Below the pieces are notes generated by a model. The model saw only the letters and a program-made list of their open reading frames with translations. It searched no databases and was not told the origin of the DNA. Position numbers and translations under genes: made by a program. A DNA stretch of 64,000 bases from Elizabethkingia sp. YR214 (GTDB lineage Bacteria; Bacteroidota; Bacteroidia; Flavobacteriales; Weeksellaceae), in assembly GCF_003058195.1 (NCBI RefSeq), contig NZ_QBUH01000003.1, positions 463,169 to 527,168 of the forward strand, given 5' to 3'. Shown in pieces: positions 9,058-18,636 of the stretch (its first letter is position 1; each line of letters starts with the position of its first letter).

Positions 9058-10416
9058 TTAATTTGTAACAGCTGGAGCTGGTAACGGATCCGCATAATGT
9101 GCCAGTCCGTAGTTTTGGGTTAAACAAAGTTCGGGGTTCTTCACATGCCATTCGAATTCATCTCTGAAGTGGCGAATAGCTGCTGCAACAGGCCAAGCCG
9201 CTGCATCTCCTAACGGACAAATAGTGTTCCCTTCAATCTTACGTTGGATATCCCAAAGTAGGTCGATATCTTCCATTGTTCCTTTTCCGCTGTCAATTTT
9301 CTTCAATATTCTGTACATCCAGCCAGTTCCTTCACGACAAGGTGTACATTGTCCACAACTTTCGTGGTTATAGAATCTTGCTAATGTAAGAGTGTGTTTT
9401 ACAACGCACTGGTCTTCATCCAATACGATAAAACCACCAGACCCCATCATTGTTCCTGTTGCAAAACCTCCGTCCGCTAAACTCTCGTAATTCATATAAC
9501 GAGGCTCGCCATTGATGGTTTTCAATAAAAGGTTTGCCGGAACAATTGGAACTGATGATCCTCCAGGAATACAAGCCTTAAGCTTTTTTCCGTTTGGAAT
9601 ACCACCACAATACTCGTCAGAATAAATAAATTCTTCTACCGTAATGGTCATATCAATTTCATAAACACCAGGTTTGTTGATATTACCACACGCAGAAATT
9701 AGTTTTGTACCTGTAGAACGGCCTACACCAATTTTAGAATATTCTGCTCCGCTGATATTGATAATCGGAACGATTGCTGCGATAGATTCCACATTGTTCA
9801 CCACAGTTGGTCTTTCCCATAAACCTTTTACAGCCGGGAATGGTGGTTTCAAACGAGGATTTCCACGCTTACCTTCAAGAGATTCAAGAAGAGCAGTCTC
9901 TTCTCCACAGATATAAGCACCTGCACCTCTTTGTACGTAGATTTCTAAATCGTAACCTGTTCCTAAAATATTTTTACCTAAGAATCCTGCTTTTTTAGCT
10001 TCCTCGATTGCCTCTTCAAGAATATCAGGAATCCATGAGTATTCTCCACGGATATAGATATAAGAAGCATTGGAACCTAAACAGAAAGATGAAATAATCA
10101 TACCCTCGATTAGTAGGTGAGGGAGAAATTCCATTAAATAGCGGTCTTTGAAAGTTCCCGGTTCAGATTCGTCAGCATTTACAACTAAGTGTCTAGGAAC
10201 GCCATCTGGCTTAGCCAGGAAGCTCCACTTCATCCCTGTAGGGAAACCTGCTCCACCACGACCTCTAAGTCCGGAAGCTTTTACTTCCTCCAGAATTTCG
10301 TCCGGTGTCATTTTTAAGGCTTTTTCTACTGCATCGTAACCACCTTGCTTTCTGTAGGTGTCGAAGTAGCGGATACCTTCTATATGAGCGTCTTTAAGTA
10401 AAAGTTTTTTACTCAT
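9058..10416 (-). CDS. nuoF: NADH-quinone oxidoreductase subunit F (NADH/FMN binding)
   Basis: The NADH-oxidising subunit of complex I, 452 residues. It shows the NADH-binding glycine-rich segment GLRGRGGAGFPTGMKW near residue 50, the FMN region around GAGAYICGEETALLESLEG, and the N3 cluster ligands in CGQCTPCREG with the distant Cys in TICPLGDAAAWP. It pairs with NuoE and NuoG in the peripheral arm. It starts 10 bp after nuoE and is followed by the barrel gene rather than directly by nuoG. Confidence 0.97.
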   Translation of the reverse strand: MSKKLLLKDAHIEGIRYFDTYRKQGGYDAVEKALKMTPDEILEEVKASGLRGRGGAGFPTGMKWSFLAKPDGVPRHLVVNADESEPGTFKDRYLMEFLPHLLIEGMIISSFCLGSNASYIYIRGEYSWIPDILEEAIEEAKKAGFLGKNILGTGYDLEIYVQRGAGAYICGEETALLESLEGKRGNPRLKPPFPAVKGLWERPTVVNNVESIAAIVPIINISGAEYSKIGVGRSTGTKLISACGNINKPGVYEIDMTITVEEFIYSDEYCGGIPNGKKLKACIPGGSSVPIVPANLLLKTINGEPRYMNYESLADGGFATGTMMGSGGFIVLDEDQCVVKHTLTLARFYNHESCGQCTPCREGTGWMYRILKKIDSGKGTMEDIDLLWDIQRKIEGNTICPLGDAAAWPVAAAIRHFRDEFEWHVKNPELCLTQNYGLAHYADPLPAPAVTN

Positions 10417-10426
10417 TTTATTATTT

Positions 10427-10936
10427 TTAATCTAAGGCAACAGCTCCCTGACGGCAAAGTTCAAGAATTTCGTCTACCTTTTCTTTTGTTAAATTTTCAT
10501 GATAAAATTTCCCTAACTGCATCATTGGTGCATAACCACAAGCCCCCAGACATTCTGCCGGCTTTAAGGTAAACAGACCGTCTTCGGTTGTTTCTCCGTC
10601 CTTTATGTTCAGTGTTGTACGGATATGATCTAATATATCATCACTTCCTTTCAACATACAAGGACCTGTTCTGCATACTTCCAGTACAAATTTACCAACA
10701 GGTTTCATGTTGAACATCGTATAGAAAGTAGCTACTTCATAAACCTCGATTGGTCTTATGTTAAGCAGCTCTGCAACGTAATCCATTACCGGAACATCCA
10801 GCCAGCCGCCAAACTCTTTTTGTGCAACATGCAGCAAAGGAATAAGAGCTGATTTTTGTCTGCCCTCCGGATATCTTGCGATAATTTTATTTACCTGTTC
10901 TATAACTTCAGGTTTAAAAGCAATTGTTTCGCTCAT
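10427..10936 (-). CDS. nuoE: NADH-quinone oxidoreductase subunit E ([2Fe-2S])
   Basis: Thioredoxin-like [2Fe-2S] subunit (cluster N1a), 169 residues, usual length. Ligands are visible in EVCRTGPCMLKGS (Cys-x4-Cys) and AECLGACGYAPMM (Cys-x3-Cys). It forms the NADH dehydrogenase module with NuoF. It starts after a 94-bp AT-rich repeat spacer that separates it from nuoD. Confidence 0.97.
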   Translation of the reverse strand: MSETIAFKPEVIEQVNKIIARYPEGRQKSALIPLLHVAQKEFGGWLDVPVMDYVAELLNIRPIEVYEVATFYTMFNMKPVGKFVLEVCRTGPCMLKGSDDILDHIRTTLNIKDGETTEDGLFTLKPAECLGACGYAPMMQLGKFYHENLTKEKVDEILELCRQGAVALD

Positions 10937-11030
10937 TTTTGAAATTTTAGATTTTAGATTTTAAATTCTGAAATGAATTCAGCAGTCTAAAAATCAATTT
11001 ATAATTTATAATTCAAAATTTATAATTCTT
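10937..11030. repeat. Degenerate short-repeat spacer between nuoD and nuoE
   Basis: A 94-bp operon gap holding TTTTAGATTTTAGATTTTA-type near-tandem repeats and, 30 bp on, ATTTATAATTTATAATTC units. It has no coding potential and no hairpin followed by a T-run. This looks like the low-complexity intergenic filler common in Bacteroidetes. Confidence 0.55.
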
Positions 11031-12254
11031 TTATGCATCCAATTCTCCTGCAATTACATTAAGGCTACTTAATGTTACAACTGCGTCAGAAATTAAAGAG
11101 CCACGTATCATTTCAGGGTATGCCTGGTAGTAAATGAAACATGGTCTTCTAAAGTGTAATCTGTAAGGTGTACGGCCTCCGTCGCTAATCATATAGAAAC
11201 CTAGTTCTCCGTTTCCACCTTCTACACTGTGGTATACTTCTCCTACAGGAATATCCTGCTCACCCATAACAATCTTGAAGTGATAAATAAGAGCTTCCAT
11301 CTTGGTGTACACGTCTGCCTTTTCTGGTAAGTAGAAATCTGGTACATCTGCGTGGTAAGATCCCTGAGGAAGATTTTCATAAGCGTTTTTAATAAGCTTA
11401 TAACTTTCCATAATCTCAGTCTGGCGAACCATGAATCTGTCGTATGTATCTCCGGCAGTACCAATTGGTACGATGAAGTCGAAGTCATCATATGAAGAAT
11501 ATGGCTGTGCTACTCTTACATCATAATCAACACCTGCAGCACGTAAGTTTGGTCCTGTGAAGCTATAGCTTAGCGCTCTTTCTGCACTAATTGCTCCTGT
11601 ACCAATAGTACGATCCATGAAAATTCTGTTTCTTTCCATTAGACTTTGGTATTCACCAAATTTCTTAGGGAAAGTTTTAAGAAAATCTCTTAGCAGTTCA
11701 TGGAATTTTGGACTGAAGTCTCTTTCAAAACCTCCGATTCTTCCCATGTTAGTTGTCATTCTGGCGCCGCAGATCTGCTCATATATATCATAAATTTGTT
11801 CACGTACCTGGAACAAATAAGTAAATCCTGTTAAAGCACCAGTATCTACACCAATAACACCGTTACATACCATGTGGTCTGCAATTCTGGAAAGTTCCAT
11901 CATAATAATACGCATATAGTCTACACGCTTAGGAACTTCGCAACCGATTAATTTTTCAACTGTCATGTGCCATCCGAAATTATTGATCGGGGCAGAACAG
12001 TAATTTAATCTGTCTGTTAAAGTTGTTATCTGGCCATAAGGTCTTCTTTCAGCAATTTTTTCAAAAGCTCTGTGGATATAACCAACAGTCTGTTCTGAAT
12101 GAAGAATTCTTTCTCCGTCCATAGTCAGTACATTTTGGAAAATACCGTGTGTCGCCGGGTGGGTTGGTCCCAGGTTTAGCGTATAAAGCTGTTGGTCGAT
12201 TTGCTCTTTCGACTCGTATTGGCTAAGTATATTTGATAAATTGTTATCTTTCAT
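11031..12254 (-). CDS. nuoD: NADH-quinone oxidoreductase subunit D
   Basis: The 49-kDa-type subunit lining the quinone site, about 407 residues. It has the conserved LNLGPTHPATHG motif near residue 45 of the mature frame (quinone-binding His), GRIGGFERDFSP and a C-terminal VVTLSSLNVIAGELD. The frame extends to 12308, but those 18 extra codons are spacer-like repeat sequence; the ATG at 12254 (MKDNNLSN) is the better start. It is a separate protein from NuoC, not a fused NuoCD. Confidence 0.96.
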   Translation of the reverse strand: MKDNNLSNILSQYESKEQIDQQLYTLNLGPTHPATHGIFQNVLTMDGERILHSEQTVGYIHRAFEKIAERRPYGQITTLTDRLNYCSAPINNFGWHMTVEKLIGCEVPKRVDYMRIIMMELSRIADHMVCNGVIGVDTGALTGFTYLFQVREQIYDIYEQICGARMTTNMGRIGGFERDFSPKFHELLRDFLKTFPKKFGEYQSLMERNRIFMDRTIGTGAISAERALSYSFTGPNLRAAGVDYDVRVAQPYSSYDDFDFIVPIGTAGDTYDRFMVRQTEIMESYKLIKNAYENLPQGSYHADVPDFYLPEKADVYTKMEALIYHFKIVMGEQDIPVGEVYHSVEGGNGELGFYMISDGGRTPYRLHFRRPCFIYYQAYPEMIRGSLISDAVVTLSSLNVIAGELDA

Positions 12255-12329
12255 TTCGCTATAATTGATGGGCGATAATTGATAATTGATTTTTGGATCA
12301 GCAATCAATCATCATTAATCATTTATAAA
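12255..12329. repeat. Degenerate short-repeat spacer between nuoC and nuoD
   Basis: A 75-bp gap containing ATTGATGGGCGATAATTGAT and AATCAATCATCATTAATCAT units, again a near-tandem degenerate repeat. No gene, promoter or terminator is seen. Confidence 0.5.
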
Positions 12330-12830
12330 TTATCTTCCGAACATTGAATCGTTCTTGTCTGTACGTGTTCCGTCTTCAAGGCGATATTCTTTCAGCATAG
12401 GGTGATAACCCAGATCTTCCATGTTTAGAATAGGACGCATATCCGGATGTCCTTTAAAGTCTATTCCATAGAAATCAAAAGTTTCTCTTTCCATCCAGTT
12501 GGCTCCGGAATAAAGATCACTGATGGTTTCTATAGCGGCACTTTCTCTTGGCATGAAAGTTTTCAGTCTCAATCTGAAGTTATTTACCAAACTATGTAGG
12601 TGGTAAACTACTCCTAATTCCTTTTCCTTATTATCCGGGTAATGAACTCCACAGATATCGGTAAGGAATATAAATTCGTATGAAGATTCTTTAAGATAGT
12701 GGATAACCTTTTTAGTCTCTTCTTTCTTTAGCTCAATTGTCAGAAGCCCGTAAGGTTCTGATGAGTTTAGAACAGCTTCAGGAAACTCTCTTGAAATGGC
12801 TTCAAGTACTAATTCATTTGTTAGTTCCAT
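12330..12830 (-). CDS. nuoC: NADH-quinone oxidoreductase subunit C
   Basis: The 30-kDa-type subunit of the complex I peripheral arm, 166 residues. The family signature is near the C-terminus: ERETFDFYGIDFKGHPDMRP followed by LGYHPMLKEYRLED. It carries no cofactor and contacts NuoD/NuoB. It starts 4 bp after the nuoB stop. Confidence 0.96.
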   Translation of the reverse strand: MELTNELVLEAISREFPEAVLNSSEPYGLLTIELKKEETKKVIHYLKESSYEFIFLTDICGVHYPDNKEKELGVVYHLHSLVNNFRLRLKTFMPRESAAIETISDLYSGANWMERETFDFYGIDFKGHPDMRPILNMEDLGYHPMLKEYRLEDGTRTDKNDSMFGR

Positions 12831-12834
12831 GGGC

Positions 12835-13383
12835 TTATTTAATGTTATAAGATTCTAATAGTTCTTTGTACTCCGGAAGATCACGTCTTCTAAGGCTTTC
12901 GCTTTTAGCAATCGCCTGAACCTGCATAAAGCCTTCTAAGATTTGTTCAGGTCTTGGAGGGCATCCAGGAACGTAAACGTCTACAGGTATTACTTTGTCG
13001 ATTCCCTGAAGAACAGAATAGGTATCGAATATTCCACCACTGGAAGCACAAGCACCTACAGCTACTACCCAACGAGGCTCTGCCATCTGGCTGTAAACTG
13101 TTTTTAAAATTGGAGCCAATTTTTTTGAAATGGTTCCGCATACTAATAATATGTCAGCCTGACGAGGGGAGAATACCATACGCTCACCACCAAAACGGGC
13201 AAGGTCATAAGTAGGGTTCATCATCGCCATAAACTCGATTCCGCAACAAGAGGTAGCAAACGGAAGCGGCCAAAGAGAATTTGCTCTGGCCATACCAATA
13301 AGGCTGTCTAGTTTCGTTGCAAAAAAACCTTCTCCGGCATGGCCTGGAGGAGGAGTTTCTAATATTTTAACTTCTTTTGACAT
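12835..13383 (-). CDS. nuoB: NADH-quinone oxidoreductase subunit B (cluster N2)
   Basis: Carries the terminal [4Fe-4S] cluster N2 that reduces quinone. The vicinal cysteines are in TSCCGIEFMAM, with the other ligands in VGACASSGGIF and VPGCPPRPEQ. It is 182 residues, normal length. It is the second gene of the operon and is separated from nuoA by 36 bp. Confidence 0.97.
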   Translation of the reverse strand: MSKEVKILETPPPGHAGEGFFATKLDSLIGMARANSLWPLPFATSCCGIEFMAMMNPTYDLARFGGERMVFSPRQADILLVCGTISKKLAPILKTVYSQMAEPRWVVAVGACASSGGIFDTYSVLQGIDKVIPVDVYVPGCPPRPEQILEGFMQVQAIAKSESLRRRDLPEYKELLESYNIK

Positions 13384-13419
13384 CTCTTTTTTGTTTTAAT
13401 CTTCTGATTAAAAATTTAA

Positions 13420-13785
13420 TTATTTATCCCAGTCCAATGCGCCTCTTTTCAATACATAGAAAAATGCAATGAAGAAGATCGCCACAAACGTTACGATGGC
13501 CATGAAGCCTTCCACGCCAAACTCTCTGAAATTAACGGCATAAGGATAGAAGAATACTATTTCGATATCGAATAGTACGAAAAGGATTGCAGTAAGAAAA
13601 TATTTTACAGAAAAAGGCGTTCTTGCATCACCTACAGACGTATAACCACTTTCAAAAGCTTGATCTTTTACTTCTCCTTTTACTTTAGGTCCCAATAAGC
13701 TGGATGCGATAATGGTAACTATCACAAACCCAAGTGCTACAGCAGCTTGTATTAATATTGGGATATAATTTTCTGGCAAGTTCAT
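13420..13785 (-). CDS. nuoA: NADH-quinone oxidoreductase subunit A
   Basis: Three-helix membrane subunit of complex I, 121 residues. The conserved loop YESG-type region appears as FESGYTSVGDARTPFSVKYFL, followed by VLFDIEIVFFYPYAV with the family's membrane acidic residues. It is the first gene of the operon; a good promoter match lies about 30-60 bp upstream. Confidence 0.96.
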   Translation of the reverse strand: MNLPENYIPILIQAAVALGFVIVTIIASSLLGPKVKGEVKDQAFESGYTSVGDARTPFSVKYFLTAILFVLFDIEIVFFYPYAVNFREFGVEGFMAIVTFVAIFFIAFFYVLKRGALDWDK

Positions 13786-13815
13786 AATATCTTAATTACT
13801 AACTTGCAATAATAC

Positions 13816-13845
13816 TAAAATTATAGGGAAAATTGAAATTACAAA
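13816..13845 (-). promoter_or_regulatory. Putative promoter of the nuo operon
   Basis: On the minus strand there is TTTG (13845-13842), an 18-bp gap, then TAATTTTA (13823-13816). This is close to the Bacteroidetes primary-sigma consensus TTTG / TAnnTTTG, with one mismatch in the -7 box. The start of nuoA is about 31 bp downstream. The same 18-bp spacing is seen upstream of atpB and pyrH. Confidence 0.5.
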
Positions 13846-13903
13846 GGCAATGTTTCTCGCTGAAAGCCAGCGGAAAAGGTAATTTAGAATGATTAAAAAT
13901 AAA

Positions 13904-14086
13904 TTACTTTTTGCCTTTTAAACGCTTCAAAATCACAAAGGCAATGTATGCGATGTATAGGAATAAAAAACTGGAGAAAATAATGTTAATTAAATCATTA
14001 AGCTGATCGTCTTTTACACGGAAAAACTGGTTGTAAGCAAAGAAGATAACAATAAGTATAGCGTATATGATAAGTTGCTTTTTCAT
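13904..14086 (-). CDS. Small membrane protein, two predicted helices
   Basis: A 60-residue hypothetical protein with two hydrophobic stretches (LIIYAILIVIFFAYNQFF and IIFSSFLFLYIAYIAFVIL) joined by a short acidic loop (KVKDDQLND), ending in a basic tail (KRLKGKK). I do not recognise it. It lies between the GNAT-like gene and the nuo promoter, same strand. The 118-bp gap to nuoA contains a CGCTG/CAGCG hairpin (around 13859-13873). Confidence 0.6.
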   Translation of the reverse strand: MKKQLIIYAILIVIFFAYNQFFRVKDDQLNDLINIIFSSFLFLYIAYIAFVILKRLKGKK

Positions 14087-14112
14087 GTCTTTTGTCTTGT
14101 GAAATTAATAGA

Positions 14113-15237
14113 TTAAAATTCTTTGCTGTAGGTTCTTCTTCTTTTATGATTTACCGGACTGTAATCCTGCCATAGAAGCTGAATGTTTTTGTTCTCCTCA
14201 AGTTCGGGATTTGTTTCCAGAAATTTCACACCTTTCCTCTTGAAAATTTCATAAATTTCTTTGAAGATAATAGCAGTTACTCCACGGCGTTGATATTCCG
14301 GGTGTATACCTATCAGGTAGAAATTGGCGCGATCATTTTTCTTGCCTGCCTGTAAGAAATGCCACCATCCAAATGGGAAAAGCTTTCCGTTGGCTTTTTG
14401 TAAAGCTTTGGAATATGAAGGCATGGTAATAGCAAAGGAAATTAGTTTGTCATTGGCATCTGTAATGCAGACAATGAAATCTTTATCTATAAAGCCGAAA
14501 TATTTCTCCTTATATGTTTGGATCTGTTGCGGAGTGATAGGGGTGTAGGTAGATAGTCCTTTGTAGGTTTCGTCCAGAAGTTGGAACATAGGTTCTACTA
14601 AAGGAAGTATCTCTTTTTTGTTATTAAATTTAAGGACCTTTAGCTGGTATTTTTCTTTGATAAGATCGTTGAACTTAATCACCTTTTCACTCAATACTTC
14701 AGGGAAAGCAAGTTCAAATTCTACCCATTCTTTCTCTTTTACCAGTCCTAGTTGTTCCAGATGTTGTGGGTAGTAATCGAAGTTATAGATGCCGATCATG
14801 GTTGCTAGCTTGTCAAAGCCCATTGTCAACATTCCTGCTTTGTCAAGATTGGTAAAGCCCATAGGACCTTCAATTTTATTTATGTTATGCTGTCTGGCAT
14901 ATTCTGTAGCTTTTTCTATAAGAGCTTTAGAAACATTAATGTCGTCAATAAAATCGATCCATCCAAAACGTACTTTATGGATCCCCAGTTCCTGGCCTTC
15001 TTTGTGGTTAATCATCACAGCTATTCTGCCAACAACCTGATTGTTTTTATAAGCAAGATATAGCTCGGCTTCACTGTAAGCGAGCGCTGGGTTTTCTTTT
15101 GGTTCCCATATTTGTTTCTCATCATTTATTAATGCAGGAACATAATTAGGGTTGTTTTTATATAGTGTCATCGGAAACTGAATAAAATCTGTAAGCATTT
15201 TATCATTAATGACTTTTTTAAGGGAGATTTCCGACAT
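14113..15237 (-). CDS. GNAT-like N-acyltransferase family protein
   Basis: A cytosolic protein of about 374 residues. Early on it has the MTLYKNNPNYVPALINDE segment, and later ..NFYLIGIHPEYQRRGVTAIIF, an acetyl-CoA-binding GNAT motif A (Q/RxxGxx). This matches a conserved Bacteroidetes family often annotated as a GNAT-fold hypothetical protein; the substrate is unknown. The frame is open to 15342, but the upstream 35 codons are rich in Lys/Asn and Cys and overlap the divergent promoter region. The ATG at 15237 (MSEISLKK) is the likely start. Confidence 0.75.
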   Translation of the reverse strand: MSEISLKKVINDKMLTDFIQFPMTLYKNNPNYVPALINDEKQIWEPKENPALAYSEAELYLAYKNNQVVGRIAVMINHKEGQELGIHKVRFGWIDFIDDINVSKALIEKATEYARQHNINKIEGPMGFTNLDKAGMLTMGFDKLATMIGIYNFDYYPQHLEQLGLVKEKEWVEFELAFPEVLSEKVIKFNDLIKEKYQLKVLKFNNKKEILPLVEPMFQLLDETYKGLSTYTPITPQQIQTYKEKYFGFIDKDFIVCITDANDKLISFAITMPSYSKALQKANGKLFPFGWWHFLQAGKKNDRANFYLIGIHPEYQRRGVTAIIFKEIYEIFKRKGVKFLETNPELEENKNIQLLWQDYSPVNHKRRRTYSKEF

Positions 15238-15342
15238 GTTTATTTTAATTTTCTGCAAATATAAAGAATTGCATTTTTTTACCTTGTTTTTGGCATGGTT
15301 TTTTCCTTCATAGGAAGTAAGATTTAGACAGAAATTACACAA

Positions 15343-16032
15343 ATGCTTAGTTATTATTTTATATTATTAATCATATTCATAGCCAGCGTAATTGTGCAAA
15401 ACAGGCTCAGATCGAAGTTTGATTATTATTCAAAACTGAGATTGCGCAATCATATGTCGGGCAAAGAAATTGCTGAAAAAATGCTGGCGGAGAATGGGAT
15501 TCGGGATGTCGTTGTAACTTCAGTTCCCGGACAGTTGACGGATCACTATGATCCTACTAATAAAACAGTAAATTTATCAGAAGCGGTATACATGCAGAGG
15601 AATGCGGCAGCAGCAGCAGTAGCGGCTCATGAATGTGGACATGCAATACAACATGCGGAGGGTTACTCTATGTTAAGGCTGCGGTCCAAGCTTGTTCCTG
15701 TAGTGAATATTAGTTCCAGATTATTACAGTTTGTTTTATTCGCAGGGATTATTGTAATGGCTTCCAGTGGAAATAAAACATTGTTGGCGCTGGGTGTTTT
15801 ACTATTTGCTGTGACAACAGTATTTGCATTCGTTACCTTGCCGGTAGAGTATGATGCAAGTAACAGAGCTTTGAAATGGCTTGAAAAGAGTGGAACGGTA
15901 ACTGTAGATGAACAGGATGCTGCGCAGGATTCATTAAAATGGGCGGCAAGAACTTATGTGGTCGCGGCTTTGGGGTCTTTGGCTCAGTTGCTGTACTTTG
16001 CTTCTATGCTTTCGGGCGGACGAAGAGATTAA
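15343..16032 (+). CDS. Zinc-dependent membrane peptidase (YugP-like)
   Basis: Membrane zinc metallopeptidase of the neutral zinc peptidase type, 229 residues. There is an N-terminal helix, then AVAAHECGHAIQHAEGY holding the HExxH zinc motif near residue 101, and two or three further membrane segments. The DPTNKTVNLSEAVY segment before the active site is typical of the family. The substrate is unknown. It is transcribed divergently from the GNAT-like gene and is followed by a strong terminator. Confidence 0.88.
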   Translation: MLSYYFILLIIFIASVIVQNRLRSKFDYYSKLRLRNHMSGKEIAEKMLAENGIRDVVVTSVPGQLTDHYDPTNKTVNLSEAVYMQRNAAAAAVAAHECGHAIQHAEGYSMLRLRSKLVPVVNISSRLLQFVLFAGIIVMASSGNKTLLALGVLLFAVTTVFAFVTLPVEYDASNRALKWLEKSGTVTVDEQDAAQDSLKWAARTYVVAALGSLAQLLYFASMLSGGRRD

Positions 16033-16053
16033 AATCATATTTATCAATAAAAT

Positions 16054-16090
16054 AAAAAAAAGACTGTTTCGAAAGAAGCAGTCTTTTTTT
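16054..16090 (+). terminator. Rho-independent terminator after the zinc peptidase gene
   Basis: A hairpin with AAAAAGACTG and CAGTCTTTTT arms around a TTTCGAAAGAAG-type loop, followed by T's. It lies 20 bp past the stop at 16032. The arms are A/T-flanked on both sides, so it could also work in the opposite direction. Confidence 0.85.
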
Positions 16091-16276
16091 GTTGTAAAAT
16101 CTTAATTTTATTTTCGGTGGGTAAACCTTGTCATGATTTCTATTAGGCCTTATAGTAACCTTGATAAGGTAGTATTGTGTTTTGTAGTATCTCTTTTTGA
16201 TAATAGAAAATATGATTTTCTCCTGTCTTTTTTATCAGAATAGGAAGTTAAAAAATAAAATAGCATCTTTGCGGCT

Positions 16277-16675
16277 ATGAAAAATAAGGTTTCACAAAGC
16301 TTATTGTTATTTGTTTTGTTTTTAGTTTTTAGTGCAGCTGCTTTTGGTGTTAATTTTTTGTTGGCACAACAAGGTATAACTGTATCTTATAAACTACATT
16401 TCCTGTTTTTCTTTCTTCATTTTCTTAGTTTGGCTAGTATTATAGGTGTTAGCCTTATTAAAAAAGAACTTATTGCTTATGTATATGTGGCTTTTCTTAT
16501 TGTGAAAATGGGCGGAGTTATATTTTTAGCATACAAGTTTCCGGAGATGAAGCAAAACCTGATGTTGTATTTTGGTTTTTACTGGTGTTACCTGCTTGTA
16601 GAAACAGCTTTAGTTGTTGCTTTAATCAGAATACAGGATAAAAATCATAAAATAAATAAATCTGACACGCTTTGA
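16277..16675 (+). CDS. Small four-helix membrane protein upstream of atpB
   Basis: A 132-residue protein with four predicted membrane helices and a short charged tail (IRIQDKNHKINKSDTL). It occupies the AtpI-like position ahead of the F0 genes. In flavobacteria a small uncharacterised membrane protein (I recall it as DUF6168) sits at this place. The assignment rests on position and topology only. No AtpZ-like partner is seen upstream. Its 3' end carries the putative atpB promoter. Confidence 0.65.
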   Translation: MKNKVSQSLLLFVLFLVFSAAAFGVNFLLAQQGITVSYKLHFLFFFLHFLSLASIIGVSLIKKELIAYVYVAFLIVKMGGVIFLAYKFPEMKQNLMLYFGFYWCYLLVETALVVALIRIQDKNHKINKSDTL

Positions 16676-16700
16676 TATGTCATTTAAATCCTTATTTTTG
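16671..16700 (+). promoter_or_regulatory. Putative promoter for the atp operon
   Basis: TTTG (16671-16674), an 18-bp gap, then TATTTTTG (16693-16700), an exact match to TAnnTTTG. It overlaps the stop codon of the upstream membrane-protein gene and lies 22 bp before the atpB ATG. This suggests atpB-G can be transcribed independently of that gene. Confidence 0.6.
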
Positions 16701-16721
16701 CAAAAAATTTAGAATTCTGGT

Positions 16722-17789
16722 ATGAATGTAAAGAAGATCCTTTATTTGCTTACGTTTTTAGTCGCAGGACTTGTATTTGCCTCTTCCACAGAGGGTCAGC
16801 AAAAGCCTGAGAAGTATAACCCTGTGCCAGATATTATGCACCATATCTCGGATTCCCACTCTTGGCATTTCTGGGGAGAAGGTGAAAATTCAGTAAGTAT
16901 TTCGCTTCCGATAATTTTGTTAGATAACGGACTAAAAGTCTTCTCTTCTGCAAAGTTCGGTCATCACGAAGATGAAGTAGCTGAAGTAGATGGTAACTAT
17001 TATAAGCTTTACCATAATAAAATTTATAAAACTGATGCTGCGGGTACGCTTAACATGCACGAAGAGCACCCTACAAATGCACAACCTCTGGATTTTTCAA
17101 TCACAAAAGTTGTTGCGCAGATGTTATTAGCGGCAGTTATCCTTATATTGATTGCATTTGCAACAAGAGGTAGCTATAAAAAATCTCAGGTTCCTTCAGG
17201 AATTGCAAGATTTATCGAGCCACTTATTATTTTTGTACGTGATGAAATCGCTTTACAAAATATTGGTTCTGTTAAATATAAGAGATTTGTTCCCTATTTA
17301 GTAACGCTTTTCCTTTTCATCTGGTTGATGAATATCTTAGGATTACTTCCGGGATCAGCTAACGTAACAGGAAATATCGCTTTCACTATGGTAATGGCAG
17401 TTCTTACTTTCATTATAGTGAATGTTAACGGTAGAAAAACTTACTGGTCTCACATCTTTGACCCGTTAGGAAACAATATGCCTTGGGCAGGTAAATTATT
17501 AGTATATGTAATCCTTGTTCCTGTGGAGATCTTGGGTATGTTTACTAAACCAATTGCATTAATGATTCGTCTTTTTGCTAACATGACTGCAGGACACATC
17601 GTAATCCTGAGTTTAGTATCATTAATCTTCATTATGGAGTCTTACGCTGTAGCTCCGGTATCAGTAGCACTAACATTGTTTATCAACGTGCTTGAAGTAT
17701 TGGTAGCAGCATTACAGGCTTATATCTTTACATTGTTAACAGCATTGTTTATCGGTATGGCAGTTGAAGAGCCACACCACGCACACTAA
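16722..17789 (+). CDS. atpB: F-type ATP synthase subunit a
   Basis: The F0 subunit that provides the proton half-channels. The essential Arg is Arg283 in KPIALMIRLFANMTAGHIV. The protein is 355 residues, about 80 longer than E. coli AtpB. The extra length is an N-terminal signal-like helix (ILYLLTFLVAGLVFASST) and a His-rich soluble segment (residues 30-110: MHHISDSHSWHFWGEGE), as in other Bacteroidetes AtpB. The proton-translocating C-terminal helices are complete. Confidence 0.96.
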   Translation: MNVKKILYLLTFLVAGLVFASSTEGQQKPEKYNPVPDIMHHISDSHSWHFWGEGENSVSISLPIILLDNGLKVFSSAKFGHHEDEVAEVDGNYYKLYHNKIYKTDAAGTLNMHEEHPTNAQPLDFSITKVVAQMLLAAVILILIAFATRGSYKKSQVPSGIARFIEPLIIFVRDEIALQNIGSVKYKRFVPYLVTLFLFIWLMNILGLLPGSANVTGNIAFTMVMAVLTFIIVNVNGRKTYWSHIFDPLGNNMPWAGKLLVYVILVPVEILGMFTKPIALMIRLFANMTAGHIVILSLVSLIFIMESYAVAPVSVALTLFINVLEVLVAALQAYIFTLLTALFIGMAVEEPHHAH

Positions 17790-17818
17790 GATTTTAGAAA
17801 TAAGAAAATAAATTATAA

Positions 17819-18052
<234 letters not shown>

Positions 18053-18140
18053 GAAAAATCTAGAAATTCTGTAAACGGTTGGTTTGCAGAATTTCTTTTA
18101 CTTTTGAAAAATTAAACTGAATAGTATAAAAATATTATAA

Positions 18141-18635
18141 ATGGATTTATTAACTCCTTCAATCGGTAACATATTCTGGACTACAGTAGTTTTCTTAATT
18201 TTAGTGATCTTACTAGGTAAGTTTGCATGGAAGCCAATTCTTTCTGCAATTAATACAAGAGAAACGAATATCGTAGATGCTCTTAACCAGGTTAAATTAG
18301 CGAAAGCTGAAATGGAAAACCTAAAGGCAGACAACGAGAGAATTATTCGTGAAGCTAAAATCGAAAGAGATGCTATCCTTAAAGAAGCAAGAGAGATTAA
18401 AGACAAAATCGTTGGTGAAGCTAAGGATGCTGCAAAAACTGAAGGTGATAAAATGATTGAGCAGGCAAGACAAACCATTAATGCTGAGAAAAATGCTGCT
18501 ATGGCAGATATCAAATCTCAGATTGGTGAGCTTTCTGTAAATATCGCTGAGTCTATCCTTAAGCAAAAGCTTGATAACAACGACGCTCAGAACCAATTAG
18601 TAGAAAATATTCTTAATAAATCTAACTTAAACTAA
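18141..18635 (+). CDS. atpF: F-type ATP synthase subunit b
   Basis: Peripheral stalk subunit, 164 residues. It has one N-terminal membrane helix (NIFWTTVVFLILVILLGKFAW) followed by a long charged coiled coil (residues 35-140). It dimerises and holds F1 through AtpH. It is followed 1 bp later by atpH. Confidence 0.96.
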   Translation: MDLLTPSIGNIFWTTVVFLILVILLGKFAWKPILSAINTRETNIVDALNQVKLAKAEMENLKADNERIIREAKIERDAILKEAREIKDKIVGEAKDAAKTEGDKMIEQARQTINAEKNAAMADIKSQIGELSVNIAESILKQKLDNNDAQNQLVENILNKSNLN

Positions 18636-18636
18636 T